36,069 nucleotides of DNA from Enterobacteriaceae bacterium UBA5654. Lineage in GTDB: Bacteria > Pseudomonadota > Gammaproteobacteria > Enterobacterales > Enterobacteriaceae. Positions 1 through 10,600 of this stretch are shown one piece after another; within the stretch, counting starts at the first letter, position 1, and every line of letters starts with the position of its first letter. The notes beneath the pieces are model-generated. The model did no database searches, was not told where the DNA came from, and saw only the letters and a list, made by a program, of their open reading frames with translations. The stretch lies in NCBI GenBank assembly GCA_002421005.1, contig DIJC01000023.1, forward strand, positions 102,896 through 138,964, written 5' to 3'. Both the position numbers and the translations under genes were made by a program.

Positions 1-60
1 CCCCGGGTGGAGTTTGGTGGATCGCGTAGCCTGAGGCTGACGACAAACCTAATAACAACG

Positions 61-395
61 CCGGTCAGTTCCCTCTCCCGGCGGGAGAGGGGAAAACCAG
101 TACCGGACGTCGTCCCGCACTCGGTCAGTTCCCTCTCCCTTGAGGGAGAGGGTTAGGGAGAGGGGGAGAGTAGGAGAGTAGGAGCCACGGTATCCCCTCA
201 CCCCTCCCTCTCCCGGTGGGAGAGGGGGAAAACCAGCACCGGACGTCACCCCGCACTCAGTAGTTTCCTCTCCCTTGAGGGAGAGGGGGAAAACCAGTAC
301 CGGACGTCACCCCGCACTCGGTCAGTTCCCTCTCCCTTGAGGGAGAGGGTTAGGGAGAGGGGGAGAGTATGAGCCACGGTATCCCCTCTCCCCGG
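61..395. repeat. Tandem array of CCCTCTCCC palindromes (left array)
   Basis: Five copies of a GC-rich palindrome with arms CCCTCTCCC and GGGAGAGGG lie at about 71-92, 131-152, 206-226, 267-286 and 328-349. Their spacing is 60, 75, 61 and 61 bases. Between them a linker containing aaaaccagtaccggacgtc and cccgcactcggtcagtt recurs three times, and a ttagggagagggggagag tail recurs twice. The array sits just downstream of the alpha-mannosidase stop codon, so it would form part of that transcript's 3' end and might act in termination or mRNA stability. Similar CCCTCTCCC palindromes are common between genes of gammaproteobacteria. No coding content is convincing here, and bases 1-60 show nothing recognisable. 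Confidence 0.85.
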
Positions 396-403
396 CGGGC
401 GGT

Positions 404-3400
404 TTATTTCACGTTAACCACCAGCGTTTTAATTTCAAATGGCGTAAATGAGAAAACGACGTTGCCCGCGTTTATCGCCACCGGTTCGCCGTTTTCCTCC
501 ATCAGATTGCACAGCCGACCGTGGGTTATGTGTGGGTCCAGGGTGATAACGGCGTTGGCGTGGCAACCGTCAAACTCATAGAGGCGGATTGCCAGCCCTT
601 CACCGTCTTCGGTCTTCTTAATAGTTTCCACGCAAACGTGCGGCGAGTCGCAGTGAATAAAGCTGCTGGCGACGACCGGGCTGTCGCTCTGCGTACCGCC
701 AGTGCTGACCTCCAGCCGGACCGGGTTGTTGAACAGCCAGGCTTCACGATTCACCTGACCCTCCACCTCATCGCCGCCGTGTGGGAACAGCGCGTAGCTG
801 AAGGTGTGCTGCCCGCGATCGGCATCAACGCCCGGCGAGTTCTGCGAGCGCAGCAGGTTGAGATCGAGAATGCCGTTTTTCGCATAGTGACCGTATTTGC
901 AGTCGTTAAGTAAAGCCACGCCGTAATCACGCTGGGAGTAATCAATCCATTTATGCGCGCAAATTTCGAATTTCGCCGCATCATAAACGTGACTGGTCAG
1001 CGTGCTGCGCCGGATCTTACCAAACTGAATATCGCAGTTAACGTCATCGCTGAGGATCGCCAGATCAAACGCGGTGCGCAGCATTTTTAAATTCTCATGC
1101 CAGTCCACGGTGGTTTCAAAGGTGATCCGCTTACTGCCGGGCATCAGGCTAATTTTCTGCCGCAGCGTGGAACTGCCATAGCGATAATGCTGCTCGACAA
1201 TCGCCTGCGGTCCTTCCTGACGCGACGTTACGTCGGTCAGGGTAAAGAATTCCGGCGTCCTGTCCCGCCACGTAATATCAATATCCCAGCAGTTGCCGCA
1301 GATATCGTCATACACCGCTAACTGGTTGCCCAGGGTGCCATTGCGCAGGATCGCCTTGCCGTTTTGCTTATCGATAATCTCGCTGATATGCCCCTGCTCA
1401 TTAAAAGACACGCGGATAACGTCGTTTTCCAGAGCACTATTCTGGACGATCATCGCCGGGATCGCCGGTACTGACTGATCGTCCACTGCCGTATAGCCGA
1501 AGGCCGGGAGAGTGACATGGCGGTAGCCATCCGCCAGCGCGATCCATTCTTCACGGGCAAACCCGGTCATATTATGGGCAACGGTTTTACCAGGGGGCAC
1601 GGCGCGATAATCAGCAAACAGCGCGAGATAATGCCGGGTCAGTTGTTCGACCTGGGCCAGCAGGATTTCGTAGCGGGCGACCGATTCGTCGTACACGCGT
1701 TTGATGGAGGAACCGGGCAAAATATCATGGAACTGATACAGCAATACTTCCTGCCAGATTTCGCGCAGTTGATCCGTTGGGTAAGGCGTCTGGGTATAGA
1801 AATACATGCGGCTGGCGGCGAATTCCAGTTCCCGTAACGCATTCTCCATTTTGCGATTGTAGAATTTATTTTTCGCCTGGGTGGTCAGCGTGCCCTGATG
1901 TTTTTCTAAATACAGCTCGCCTTTATAATGCGGATAATATTGCTGGTCTTCAGCAATATGGTGGAAAAAGTCGATGGCTTTTCCCTGTTTCACCGGAGAA
2001 ATACCGTTCAAATCTTTAATCCGCTGCAGCCGTTCCAGGTGTTCCGGTCCGGGGCCGCCGCCGCCGTCACCAATGCCAAACAGCATCAGGGCACTGTCGC
2101 ACACCCCCGCTTCCTGATAGTTCTTTTCGATAAATTTAATGCCGCGCGGTGCCGCAGGACTATTGTAGTTTTCTTCCGGCAGCATATGCGTTAATACGCC
2201 CGTACCATCAATGCCGTGCCAGATAAACGTATGATGCGGGAATTTATTATGCTCGTTCCACGAGAGTTTTTGCGTCATAAAATAATCAACGCCGCTTTTC
2301 TTCATAATTTGCGGCAGGTTGGCGTTATAACCAAAAACATCGGGAAGCCACAGCATATGAGTGGTTTTCCCAAATTCCTGCTGCCAGAACTGACGGCCAT
2401 AAATAAATTGCCGGACCAGCGATTCCCCCGATGGCACGTTCATATCCGGCTCTACCCACATATCGCCCTGAATTTCGAAGCGGCCTGCGTTGACCTGCGC
2501 TTTAACCCGCTCAAATAACTGCGGGTGATCTTCTTTGATCCACTGAAAAAGCTGCGGCTGGCTGGCACCAAAATGGTAGTCAGGATAACGCGCCAGCAGA
2601 TCCAGCGCGGTGGCGAAGGTGCGCGCGCCTTTGCGCTTCGTTTCGCGCAGCGGCCACAGCCAGGCCAGATCGATATGCGCGTGACCAATCCCGGTGACGC
2701 TAATCGTCGGATCGCCGCCTTTCTTATTCAGCTCCGTCGCCAGGCACTGGCGGGCGGCGGCAATCGCCGTGCCGGAATACCCGGACGCCAGATCCAGCGC
2801 CCGCTCCAGACACACCACCAGCCGCCGGTAGCGGGGCGTCTCTGCGTCCAGGCTTTTTAACAGGTCGAAAAGCACCCACGCGTCATAATAGAGCGCGCGC
2901 AGTTCATCATGACAAATAGCGATTTCTGCCAGGTCCAGCGTACCGCTGCCCAGATTGCCGAACAGATCGTTGCAGGCCAGATCCAGCCACAGATCGACTT
3001 TGCCCTCCGGGCAGTTTTGCGGGGTCAGTTGCCAGACCGTTTTACCCGGCAGCCCCAGACTGGTTTCAAAGGTTGAATCAACGTTGGTCAGGCCGCGCAC
3101 CGGATTTCCCTCGCGGTCGTAAATCAGCGATTCGCCGCCGCAGTCAAAATGCAGCACCACATGCTGATTGCGGACGGATTCTGGGATGGTGCCGCAGACG
3201 TTAACCCACGCGCAGTCCCACAGCTTGCCCCAGTTTTCGCCTTTTTTGAATTCAACGGGCGTAACCTGTTGACGCTGCGCAAAGGGGACCGGCTCACGCG
3301 TAACGCTGCCAAAAACAGTGACGTCAGCAACCGGAGAATAAATGGCGTCTTTTAATTTCTTAATCAGAAAGTCAATATCGTTCAGTGATTTTTGATAAAA

Positions 3401-3409
3401 CTTTAGCAT
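404..3409 (-). CDS. Cytoplasmic GH38 alpha-mannosidase
   Basis: This 1001-residue protein is a glycoside hydrolase of family 38, which removes alpha-linked mannose with retention of configuration. The zinc-site motif HAHID is at residues 243-247, inside GHAHIDLAWLWPLRETKRK. QGDMWVEPDMNVPSGES follows at about 314-330, and WLPDVFGY at about 354-361 has Asp357 as the likely nucleophile. The length fits the large bacterial GH38 enzymes and exceeds E. coli MngB (about 877 residues). There is no signal peptide, so it should act on imported sugars. The ATG is preceded by AAGGA with 7 bases of spacing. It is the last gene of the leftward cassette, 30 bases after the ABC ATPase. The exact linkage cut is not evident; mannosylglycerate hydrolysis is a possible but less likely alternative. 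Confidence 0.93.
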   Translation of the reverse strand: MLKFYQKSLNDIDFLIKKLKDAIYSPVADVTVFGSVTREPVPFAQRQQVTPVEFKKGENWGKLWDCAWVNVCGTIPESVRNQHVVLHFDCGGESLIYDREGNPVRGLTNVDSTFETSLGLPGKTVWQLTPQNCPEGKVDLWLDLACNDLFGNLGSGTLDLAEIAICHDELRALYYDAWVLFDLLKSLDAETPRYRRLVVCLERALDLASGYSGTAIAAARQCLATELNKKGGDPTISVTGIGHAHIDLAWLWPLRETKRKGARTFATALDLLARYPDYHFGASQPQLFQWIKEDHPQLFERVKAQVNAGRFEIQGDMWVEPDMNVPSGESLVRQFIYGRQFWQQEFGKTTHMLWLPDVFGYNANLPQIMKKSGVDYFMTQKLSWNEHNKFPHHTFIWHGIDGTGVLTHMLPEENYNSPAAPRGIKFIEKNYQEAGVCDSALMLFGIGDGGGGPGPEHLERLQRIKDLNGISPVKQGKAIDFFHHIAEDQQYYPHYKGELYLEKHQGTLTTQAKNKFYNRKMENALRELEFAASRMYFYTQTPYPTDQLREIWQEVLLYQFHDILPGSSIKRVYDESVARYEILLAQVEQLTRHYLALFADYRAVPPGKTVAHNMTGFAREEWIALADGYRHVTLPAFGYTAVDDQSVPAIPAMIVQNSALENDVIRVSFNEQGHISEIIDKQNGKAILRNGTLGNQLAVYDDICGNCWDIDITWRDRTPEFFTLTDVTSRQEGPQAIVEQHYRYGSSTLRQKISLMPGSKRITFETTVDWHENLKMLRTAFDLAILSDDVNCDIQFGKIRRSTLTSHVYDAAKFEICAHKWIDYSQRDYGVALLNDCKYGHYAKNGILDLNLLRSQNSPGVDADRGQHTFSYALFPHGGDEVEGQVNREAWLFNNPVRLEVSTGGTQSDSPVVASSFIHCDSPHVCVETIKKTEDGEGLAIRLYEFDGCHANAVITLDPHITHGRLCNLMEENGEPVAINAGNVVFSFTPFEIKTLVVNVK

Positions 3410-3439
3410 GACAAATTCCTTTTAATAGTAAAAAGCGGA

Positions 3440-4519
3440 TTAATAAATACGCTGTTCATCGTCGCCAAACATTAATAATGCGTGGCTAAAAAAACGGGCG
3501 GTATATTGCGTATTTGGCAGCAGATCCCGGCCATGACGCGTTTCGATAATCAGACTGCCGCCCGCCGGATTACGGGCATAAGCAAATGTCTCGCTGCCGA
3601 GTTGTTCCAGCATATCGATGGTCAGCGTCAGCGAAGCATCTCCCTCATCGGCAAATTGTTTTGGACGGATACCAATTTTTACCCGGCTTCCTTCGGCGAT
3701 CCGGGTTTTAATGGGGACGGTGATTCTGGCTCCGGCAAATTCCGGCAGTGACACCAGCGCCCCGTGTTCACTCTGGGCAATAATTTCACCCGCGATAAAA
3801 TTCATTCTCGGCGAGCCGATAAATCCGGCGACAAAAAGGTTGGCCGGATCGTCATATAATTCCAGCGGCGATCCTACCTGTTCTATTTTCCCCGCGCGCA
3901 ATACCACGATTTTATCTGCCAGGGTCATGGCTTCCACCTGATCGTGGGTGACATATATTGTGGTGGTTTGCAGTTCCCGATGCAGACGGGCGATTTCGAT
4001 GCGCATTTGCACCCGCAGTTCGGCATCGAGGTTGGAAAGCGGCTCATCGAATAAAAAGACTTTAGGATCGCGCACGATAGCCCGGCCGATCGCCACGCGC
4101 TGCCGCTGGCCGCCCGACAGGGCTTTGGGCTTGCGTTTCAGCAACGGTCCCAGCTCTAACGCGGTAGCCGCCTGCGTAACTTTTTTTTCAATTTCCGCTT
4201 TCGGTAAGCCCGCGTGCTTAAGGGCAAACGCCATATTCTCTTGTACCGTCATATGCGGGTAGAGGGCGTAGGTCTGAAATACCATCGCGATGCCACGCTG
4301 GGAGGGATCGACGTCGTTCATCCGCACGCCGTCAATGGTCAGCTCCCCGGCGGAGATCTCTTCCAGCCCGGAAATCAGGCGCAGCAGCGTTGACTTGCCG
4401 CAGCCGGACGGGCCGACAAATACCACAAACTCGCCGTCGTTAACTTCTAAATCGACATCCTTGATAATTTCAATTTTGCCAAATGATTTATAGATACCCG
4501 TTAAATTTACTTTAGCCAT
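3440..4519 (-). CDS. Sugar ABC transporter ATP-binding protein, UgpC/MalK type
   Basis: This 359-residue ATPase energises sugar uptake through the two permeases encoded just upstream. Walker A GPSGCGKST is near residue 37, the ABC signature LSGGQRQRV near 134, and Walker B VFLFDEPLSNLD near 154. It is followed by THDQVEAMTLAD with the switch histidine. The C-terminal third is the OB-fold-like regulatory domain typical of CUT1 ATPases such as MalK, UgpC and MsmK. Many members of this group serve several sugar transporters, so it may not be exclusive to this cassette. It follows the second permease by 50 bases and precedes the alpha-mannosidase by 30. Substrate cannot be read from the ATPase. 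Confidence 0.94.
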   Translation of the reverse strand: MAKVNLTGIYKSFGKIEIIKDVDLEVNDGEFVVFVGPSGCGKSTLLRLISGLEEISAGELTIDGVRMNDVDPSQRGIAMVFQTYALYPHMTVQENMAFALKHAGLPKAEIEKKVTQAATALELGPLLKRKPKALSGGQRQRVAIGRAIVRDPKVFLFDEPLSNLDAELRVQMRIEIARLHRELQTTTIYVTHDQVEAMTLADKIVVLRAGKIEQVGSPLELYDDPANLFVAGFIGSPRMNFIAGEIIAQSEHGALVSLPEFAGARITVPIKTRIAEGSRVKIGIRPKQFADEGDASLTLTIDMLEQLGSETFAYARNPAGGSLIIETRHGRDLLPNTQYTARFFSHALLMFGDDEQRIY

Positions 4520-4569
4520 TTCACTCTTTACCTTTTTAGCCTGCCACGCTATTTATTGGTCAGGCAGTG

Positions 4570-5385
4570 TTATTTCACTGAACCTAACATTCCCTGAACA
4601 AATTGTTTTTGCATCGCAAAGAAGACCAGCAGCATCGGCACGGTGGCGATCACCGTCACCAGCATAATCGCGCCGAAATCAGGCGAATAAGCTGAACCCA
4701 GGGAGGAAATCACCAGGGTGAAGGTTTTCTGCTCGTTGGATTGCAAAACCAGTAATGGCAATATGTAACTGTTCCATGCCGACATAAATACGATGATAAA
4801 CGCGGCCGCATAAGTTGAGCGCATGACCGGAATATAGACAAACAGAAATATCTTCCACTCTTTTAATCCGTCCACCCGCGCGGCATCGCGTAAATCTCCC
4901 GGAAACGCTTTAGTACTCTGGCGAAAATAGAAAATAAGATATACCGACGTAATACCGGGTAAAATCACCGCCAGATGCGAATTGATAAAGCCGAGCGTTG
5001 CCAGCAACGTAAACAGCGGGATCATCGTGGCGGCAAATGGGATCATCATGGTTAACAGCAGCCCCTGGTAAATTTTTTCTTTCACCCTGGAGCGGAAGAT
5101 CTCGAAACCATAGCCCGCCATTGAGGAGATCAATAGCGTTAATATGGAACCGACGATGGCTATTTTACTGGTGTTCCACAATATCAGCCCGATATCAAAG
5201 GATTCATTCAGTTTTTGAAAGTTGGCGAGCAACTGATGACCAAAAGACATTTTCCCTTTGATAATATCGGTACTGGAATTTGTCGCGCCAATCAGCATCC
5301 AGATAAACGGGAATACGGAAATAAAAGAGATCACCACCATAAACAGGTAGGTTAAGCTCCGGCGAATAATTCTGAATCCAGGCAT
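4570..5385 (-). CDS. Sugar ABC transporter permease, MalG/UgpE type
   Basis: This 271-residue inner-membrane protein is the second permease of a CUT1 sugar importer. It has about six hydrophobic segments. The cytoplasmic EAA loop that docks the ATPase is visible as RDAARVDGLKEWKIFLFVYIP at about residues 165-186, with the first Glu replaced (usual form EAAxxDG). Its ATG overlaps the stop codon of the upstream permease as TAATG, which implies translational coupling. A GGGAG sequence in the preceding gene supplies the ribosome binding site. Length and topology are ordinary for the family. Confidence 0.93.
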   Translation of the reverse strand: MPGFRIIRRSLTYLFMVVISFISVFPFIWMLIGATNSSTDIIKGKMSFGHQLLANFQKLNESFDIGLILWNTSKIAIVGSILTLLISSMAGYGFEIFRSRVKEKIYQGLLLTMMIPFAATMIPLFTLLATLGFINSHLAVILPGITSVYLIFYFRQSTKAFPGDLRDAARVDGLKEWKIFLFVYIPVMRSTYAAAFIIVFMSAWNSYILPLLVLQSNEQKTFTLVISSLGSAYSPDFGAIMLVTVIATVPMLLVFFAMQKQFVQGMLGSVK

Positions 5386-6266
5386 TAATCACGCTCCCTT
5401 GCCAGCCAGAACTGAACAAATGCCAGTATTGCCACTAAGACGACAATGACGTAAGAAACCGTCGCGGCATAACCATAATTGGGGACAAACTTGAAGGACA
5501 GATTATAAATGTACATCGACAGGGTTAAGGTACTGTTTACCGGGCCTCCCCCGGTAATATTCATGGTTTCATCAAACAGTTGCAGCGTACCGATTGTCGA
5601 GGTGACGGTGGTAAATAAGATAACCGGTTTCAGCATCGGAATGGTGATAGATAAAAATTGCCGGGTTTCTGATATGCCATCAATGCGCGCGGCTTCATAA
5701 ATCGAGCGGTCGATATTTTGCATCGCGGCAATATAAAAGATCATGTTATAACCGGTCCAGTGCCAGGTAATCGCCGAAGCGATGACTATTCGCGCCCAGA
5801 AGGGATCGGATAACCACGAAATAGGTTCGGAAATAATCCCTGACGCCAGCAGGGCATAGTTAATGATGCCATCAAACGAAAACATGCTTTTGAACAGGAT
5901 CGAGTAGGCCACCAGCGAAGTGATACAGGGTAAAAAGACCGCCGTGCGCCACAGACCCCGGAATCTGAGATTAGGGATATTAAGGCACGCGGCGACGATC
6001 ATCGCCAGCACGATCATCACCGGCACCTGGATCACTAAAAAAATAGACGTGTTAAACAGCGTTTTATGGAAAATCGGATCGTTCACCAGTCGGTATATAT
6101 TACTCAGACCGACAAAGCGGGTGATCATCCCCTGTCCGGCATGAAACGACAGCCATAATGATTTCACGACCGGATAAAGCGTAAATGTCACCACCAAAAA
6201 TAGCGCAGGTAAAACAAATCCCCAGCTATTAATCACCATAGTTTGTTTAGGACGCAATAACGCCAT
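5385..6266 (-). CDS. Sugar ABC transporter permease, MalF/UgpA type
   Basis: This 293-residue protein is the first permease of the importer, with about six transmembrane segments. The EAA loop reads YEAARIDGISETRQFLSITIP at about residues 190-210 and is canonical. The ATG is preceded by GAGGATTCGTT, a good ribosome binding site. It lies 91 bases after the binding-protein gene, and a large stem-loop sits in that gap. It is shorter than E. coli MalF because it lacks MalF's large periplasmic loop, and so resembles LacF, UgpA and MsmF. Confidence 0.93.
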   Translation of the reverse strand: MALLRPKQTMVINSWGFVLPALFLVVTFTLYPVVKSLWLSFHAGQGMITRFVGLSNIYRLVNDPIFHKTLFNTSIFLVIQVPVMIVLAMIVAACLNIPNLRFRGLWRTAVFLPCITSLVAYSILFKSMFSFDGIINYALLASGIISEPISWLSDPFWARIVIASAITWHWTGYNMIFYIAAMQNIDRSIYEAARIDGISETRQFLSITIPMLKPVILFTTVTSTIGTLQLFDETMNITGGGPVNSTLTLSMYIYNLSFKFVPNYGYAATVSYVIVVLVAILAFVQFWLARERD

Positions 6267-6305
6267 AACGAATCCTCATATAACAGGGTCCACAATACCC
6301 GCCAT

Positions 6306-6340
6306 ACTGCGGGCTGCCGTACCTGCCCGTAGCCCGCAGT
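6306..6340 (-). promoter_or_regulatory. Stem-loop between binding-protein and permease genes
   Basis: An inverted repeat with 9-base arms (ACTGCGGGC at 6306-6314 and GCCCGCAGT at 6332-6340) encloses a 17-base loop. On the transcribed minus strand no U-run follows. It is placed like the malE-malF intercistronic hairpins, which protect the upstream message and favour high expression of the binding protein over the permeases. That role is inferred from position only. Confidence 0.55.
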
Positions 6341-6357
6341 AGACGAAGTACACGAAG

Positions 6358-7614
6358 TTATTGAATCTGCGTTTTTACCTGTTCCTCAATATCGCTTAAT
6401 GCCTGGTCAATCGGCTTGCCTTTCAGAATTTGCGGAAGCTGCTCAATCAGCGCCATTCCCGCTTCGTCAGAATAGATACCGTAATTTACGCTGGGGATTA
6501 TTTTCAGCCAGTCGCTAAAATCATTCCAGATGTGCGTATTGCCAAAATAAGGATCGGGCGCGTTATAGGCATCACCTTCGCGGGCTAACAGATTGGAACT
6601 CATTGCTCCCCGCTCTTTCAGGATGGACTGATAAAAATCGATATTGTGAACGTAGATGTCGTTGAGAAAATTAATGGCGATGTCTTTCTGTTTACTGCTG
6701 GCGAGAACGTACCAGCTGGAACCGCCGAGGTTAGACGCATGGGTTGCGCCTTTCACTCCTTCCATAATCGGGATTTCGGCAACCCGCCATTTCCCGGCCT
6801 GGTTGGGTTCCGCTTTGATGGTGCTGATCCCCCAGACGCCGGTGATCACGCTGGCAACGTTATTTTTATCGCTGTTCAGCGCATTGGTGGCTTCCGCCCA
6901 GCCGAATACCGGTTTGACGATCCCGGCGTTGTTGATTTTGACATAATATTGCAGCGCGGCTTTTAATACCGGGTTATTGGCGATCGTTGGCTGATTGTCT
7001 TTATCGAAATACCACGATCCTGCGGACTGCATCATGATCGTCACCAGCGGATTATCGCTGGGGTCGGCGGCGAGCATTTTCTTGCCGGTTTTACTGGTGA
7101 CCTGCTTGCCAATTTCTATGTAGCGATCCCAGGTCAGATTTCTCATATCTGCGTCGCTGAAACCGGCCTGCTCAATGATGTCTTTACGGTAAAACAGCGC
7201 CGTCACCCCGGAATCAAACGGAATGCCATAGATTTTATTTTCATAGGTCATGGTCGCTATTTTTTGATTAGCAAAAACGTCGTAATCAATTTTGCCGTCA
7301 AGAGGCTCAAATGCGCCGGGATAGAACTGGATATAACGCTGTATTTTATTGTCTTCCAGCAGAACAATATCCGGTAGCCCCTCGGTGACGCCGGAAGCCA
7401 GCATGGTCTGGAGTTTTTGCTCAACGTCAGATTTTCCCATGTCCACCACGTTAAAGGTCACATCGGGATGGGTTTTACGGTAAATTTCTCCCGCTTGTTT
7501 CATAATGGGAATATTGAAATGAGGGTCCCACGACCAGACAGTAATTTCTTTAGCCTGAACGCTAAATACGGCACCTAATGCCAGTGAGGCAACAAATAGT
7601 TTACGCGTGATCAT
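6358..7614 (-). CDS. Extracellular sugar-binding protein of ABC importer
   Basis: This is the periplasmic solute-binding protein of the cassette, of the family-1 sugar type (MalE/UgpB-like). The chosen start gives 418 residues beginning MITRKLFVASLALGAVF, a classic Sec signal peptide with likely cleavage after VQA. The mature protein opens with KEITVWSWDPHFN, the usual first strand of this fold. Start choice: an AAGGA sequence lies 9 bases before this ATG but only 3 bases before another ATG at 7620, and the frame also stays open to 7677. The gene follows the beta-galactosidase and precedes the permeases. Because the mature protein binds the transported sugar, it is the best candidate for defining the substrate experimentally. 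Confidence 0.92.
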   Translation of the reverse strand: MITRKLFVASLALGAVFSVQAKEITVWSWDPHFNIPIMKQAGEIYRKTHPDVTFNVVDMGKSDVEQKLQTMLASGVTEGLPDIVLLEDNKIQRYIQFYPGAFEPLDGKIDYDVFANQKIATMTYENKIYGIPFDSGVTALFYRKDIIEQAGFSDADMRNLTWDRYIEIGKQVTSKTGKKMLAADPSDNPLVTIMMQSAGSWYFDKDNQPTIANNPVLKAALQYYVKINNAGIVKPVFGWAEATNALNSDKNNVASVITGVWGISTIKAEPNQAGKWRVAEIPIMEGVKGATHASNLGGSSWYVLASSKQKDIAINFLNDIYVHNIDFYQSILKERGAMSSNLLAREGDAYNAPDPYFGNTHIWNDFSDWLKIIPSVNYGIYSDEAGMALIEQLPQILKGKPIDQALSDIEEQVKTQIQ

Positions 7615-7699
7615 ATCCATGATTCCTTTTGATATTTGATGTTCCGAACTTTTTCCGTCTCTCCAGTATTTGCTCATCCATGAGCAAATCCGCTAAATC

Positions 7700-10600
7700 T
7701 CACCGATGCGCGAGGGTAAAAGACCAGTGATATTCCGGCTCCTGCAATAAATATTCAGGATGAACGCTCATGGTCCAGGAATCATCGCCGCCCACACCCA
7801 TATGGAAACCATCCAGCGTCAGCCATACGCCTTTTTCCTGCTGCATTTGGTGCCAGTGTGAGGTTGTCATTAATTGACGTCGGCCATACGGACTGAGTGA
7901 AAAATGGAAACGGCCCGTTACCTGCCAGTCATGCCATAAGAGCGCGCGGGTGTCGCAGCGCAGGCCGTTTTCCGACGGAGAGATGTACGGCGTGGTCATC
8001 GCCGATAGCGGCAGCGTCCAGCGGGAAAAATGCGCCGATGATTTGCGGTCGGGATAATTTTCATGCGGCCCCCGGCCAAGCCAGGTGACGGGAGAATCAT
8101 TGGCGACCAGCTGGCATACCGCGCCGATGCGGGGCAGGGGAGGCAGCGTCATATCACGTTTCACGTCGATCGCCACCTGTAACTGACCGGCATGATCGAT
8201 GGTCATCGTCCACTGGCTGATAATCATCGGCTGGTGACGATCCCCATCGGTCGGTAAGTAGTAAGCGTGGAGGGAGTTAACCACCACGCCGCTGTGCGTG
8301 GTGTCGGCGGTGCAGCTGTGGCAATGATGCGCTAAATCATACAGCCCGGCGGCTTTCCAGCGCCCGTCCCAGACGTTCATATTCATGCAGGCCGGATCGC
8401 CGCTGCCGACATCGTTATCCAGCGGCGCACGCATAAACTGATCGACCAGCGGTTCAAGAAACTGTGGCTCGCCATCAACGCGCCATTGGGTGAGTGCGCC
8501 GCTATGACGGCAGATTTGCCATTGCTGATTCTGCCAGGCAATTTGATAGTATCGGTCAGTGGCACAGAGTTCAGGGGCGGCAATCAACTCCGTCCCCTGA
8601 AGGGCAGGAAGCGGCGTCGGCAGCGACCACTGTTCGCGGGCGCAGCAGTGACCAGCCTCGGCCCAGGCGGTGGGGGCAATATGCTCGACGGAGATATTCA
8701 GCCAGACCATATCATCGCCGGGCTGCGCGTCAAAACCCGTCGCGCACAGGACAATCTGCCGGGTTTCGCCGGGAGCCAGTAATAGTGGCAGCGTACCCTG
8801 CTGGCGGACGTCTCCCCGCGCTTCAATCGCCCAGTACAGGCGTTCGTTATCGCTGGCTCTGAACAGATATTCGCTGGTGACAGCAATGGTCAGAGGGCGG
8901 GTGCTGATTAACTGAAACTGAAAAAACTGCTGATGATATTTTGCTTCGATCAGGCTGGGGTGCGGGGTGCGATCCGGGAAGACCAGGCCGTTCATGCAGA
9001 ACTGGCGATCGTTCGGGGTATCGCCAAAATCGCCGCCATACGCCCACCACGGATTGCCTTCATCGTCATAGCGGGTCAGGCATTGATCGGCCCAGTCCCA
9101 GATGAATCCGCCCTGCAAACGAGGATACTCACGAAAAGCCCGCCAGTAATCGGCAATGTTGCCCAGACTATTGCCCATCGCATGGGCATATTCACATAAG
9201 ATGAGCGGGCGATTTTCACCGGGTAAACTCAGCCATTTTTTGATGGCCCATTTCGGCGGGTTTTCTTCTAGGGTGGTATCTACGCGCGCATACATCGGGC
9301 AGATAATATCGGTGGCCCGGGTATCAGCTCCGCCCCCTTCATATTGCACCGGCCGCGTCGGGTCCTGCTGCTTAACCCAGTTGTACAGCGCCGTGTGAGA
9401 CGCACCGAAGCCAGATTCATTCCCCAGCGACCAGATGATAATGCTGGGATGGTTACGGTTGCACAGCACCATGCGGGTAACCCGCCCGGCGTAGGCGGCC
9501 AGCCACAGCGGATCGTCCGATAAACGGTCCACCGGGTCCATGCCGTGCGTTTCGATATTGGCTTCGTCAATTACGTACAGCCCATAGCGGCTGCATAATG
9601 CATACCACTGCGGCTGGTTGGGATAATGCGAGCAGCGCACCGCGTTAAAGTTATTCTGCTTCATCAGCAGAATATCCTCGAGCATGTCTTCGGGGGTAAT
9701 GGCATGGCCGGTTAGCGGATGATGTTCGTGACGGTTGACGCCGCGAATCAAGACCGGCTTGCCGTTGACCTGGAGCAGGTCATCCTGAACAACGATGGTG
9801 CGAAAGCCGACGTCACAGGCCTCGCTGACCAGCAGCCGATCGTTTTCATCCAGTAACGAAATGACCAGCCGATACAGCCAGGGTTGCTCTGCGCTCCACA
9901 ATAACGGGTTATCAATCGTGAGTGCGATTTGCAGGCGCTCGGCGTAGCCCTCATGCCCGGCTCCGGCGTCTTTCGTCGCACAGGCGATTTCTTCGTCTTC
10001 GCGCCAGAGCGTGGTTTTCACCCGGTATCCGCAGGCGGCAGGAACGTGATGCAGTATGACGGTGGCGGATAATGTTCCCCGGCGGAAAGCGTCATCCAGC
10101 GCGGTTTCAATGGCATAATCGGCAATCGATTGGGTCGGGAGATGGAGCAGGGTGACGGGACGGAAAATACCGCTCATCCGCCACATATCCTGATCTTCAA
10201 GGTAAGTGCCCGCGCTCCAGCGGAAAACCAGCACGCACAGGCGGTTGTTTCCGGGGTGAAGAGCATCGCTAAGATCAAATTCAGCAGGCAGACGACTATC
10301 CTGGGAATAACCTATCCAGCGACCGTTACACCACAAATGAAATGCCGAATCCACGCCGCCAAATATAATTCGCGTCTGCCCCGTGTTTTGCCAGTCGTCA
10401 GGAATAATAAAATCCCGCGAATAACAGCCGGTCGGGTTTTCATGCGGAACTTCAGGCGGATTTACCGGGATGGGATAACGAATATTGGTATAGATGGGGG
10501 TGTCATATCCCTCGGTTTGCCAGGTGGAGGGAACATTAAGCGATTTTGCATTCGGCAGGGTTTCAGTCAGCCATGTTTCAGGAACATTTTCCGGGCAGCT

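Noticed and set aside
49..249. Open frame of 66 codons on the minus strand.
   Set aside because: It is made entirely of the palindromic repeat array and encodes repeated Pro-Leu-Pro-Pro-Gly-Glu-Gly, an artefact of repeat composition.
61..395. Possible CRISPR array, because of regular spacing of palindromic repeats.
   Set aside because: The sequences between the palindromes are themselves repeated, not unique spacers, and no cas gene is in the window.
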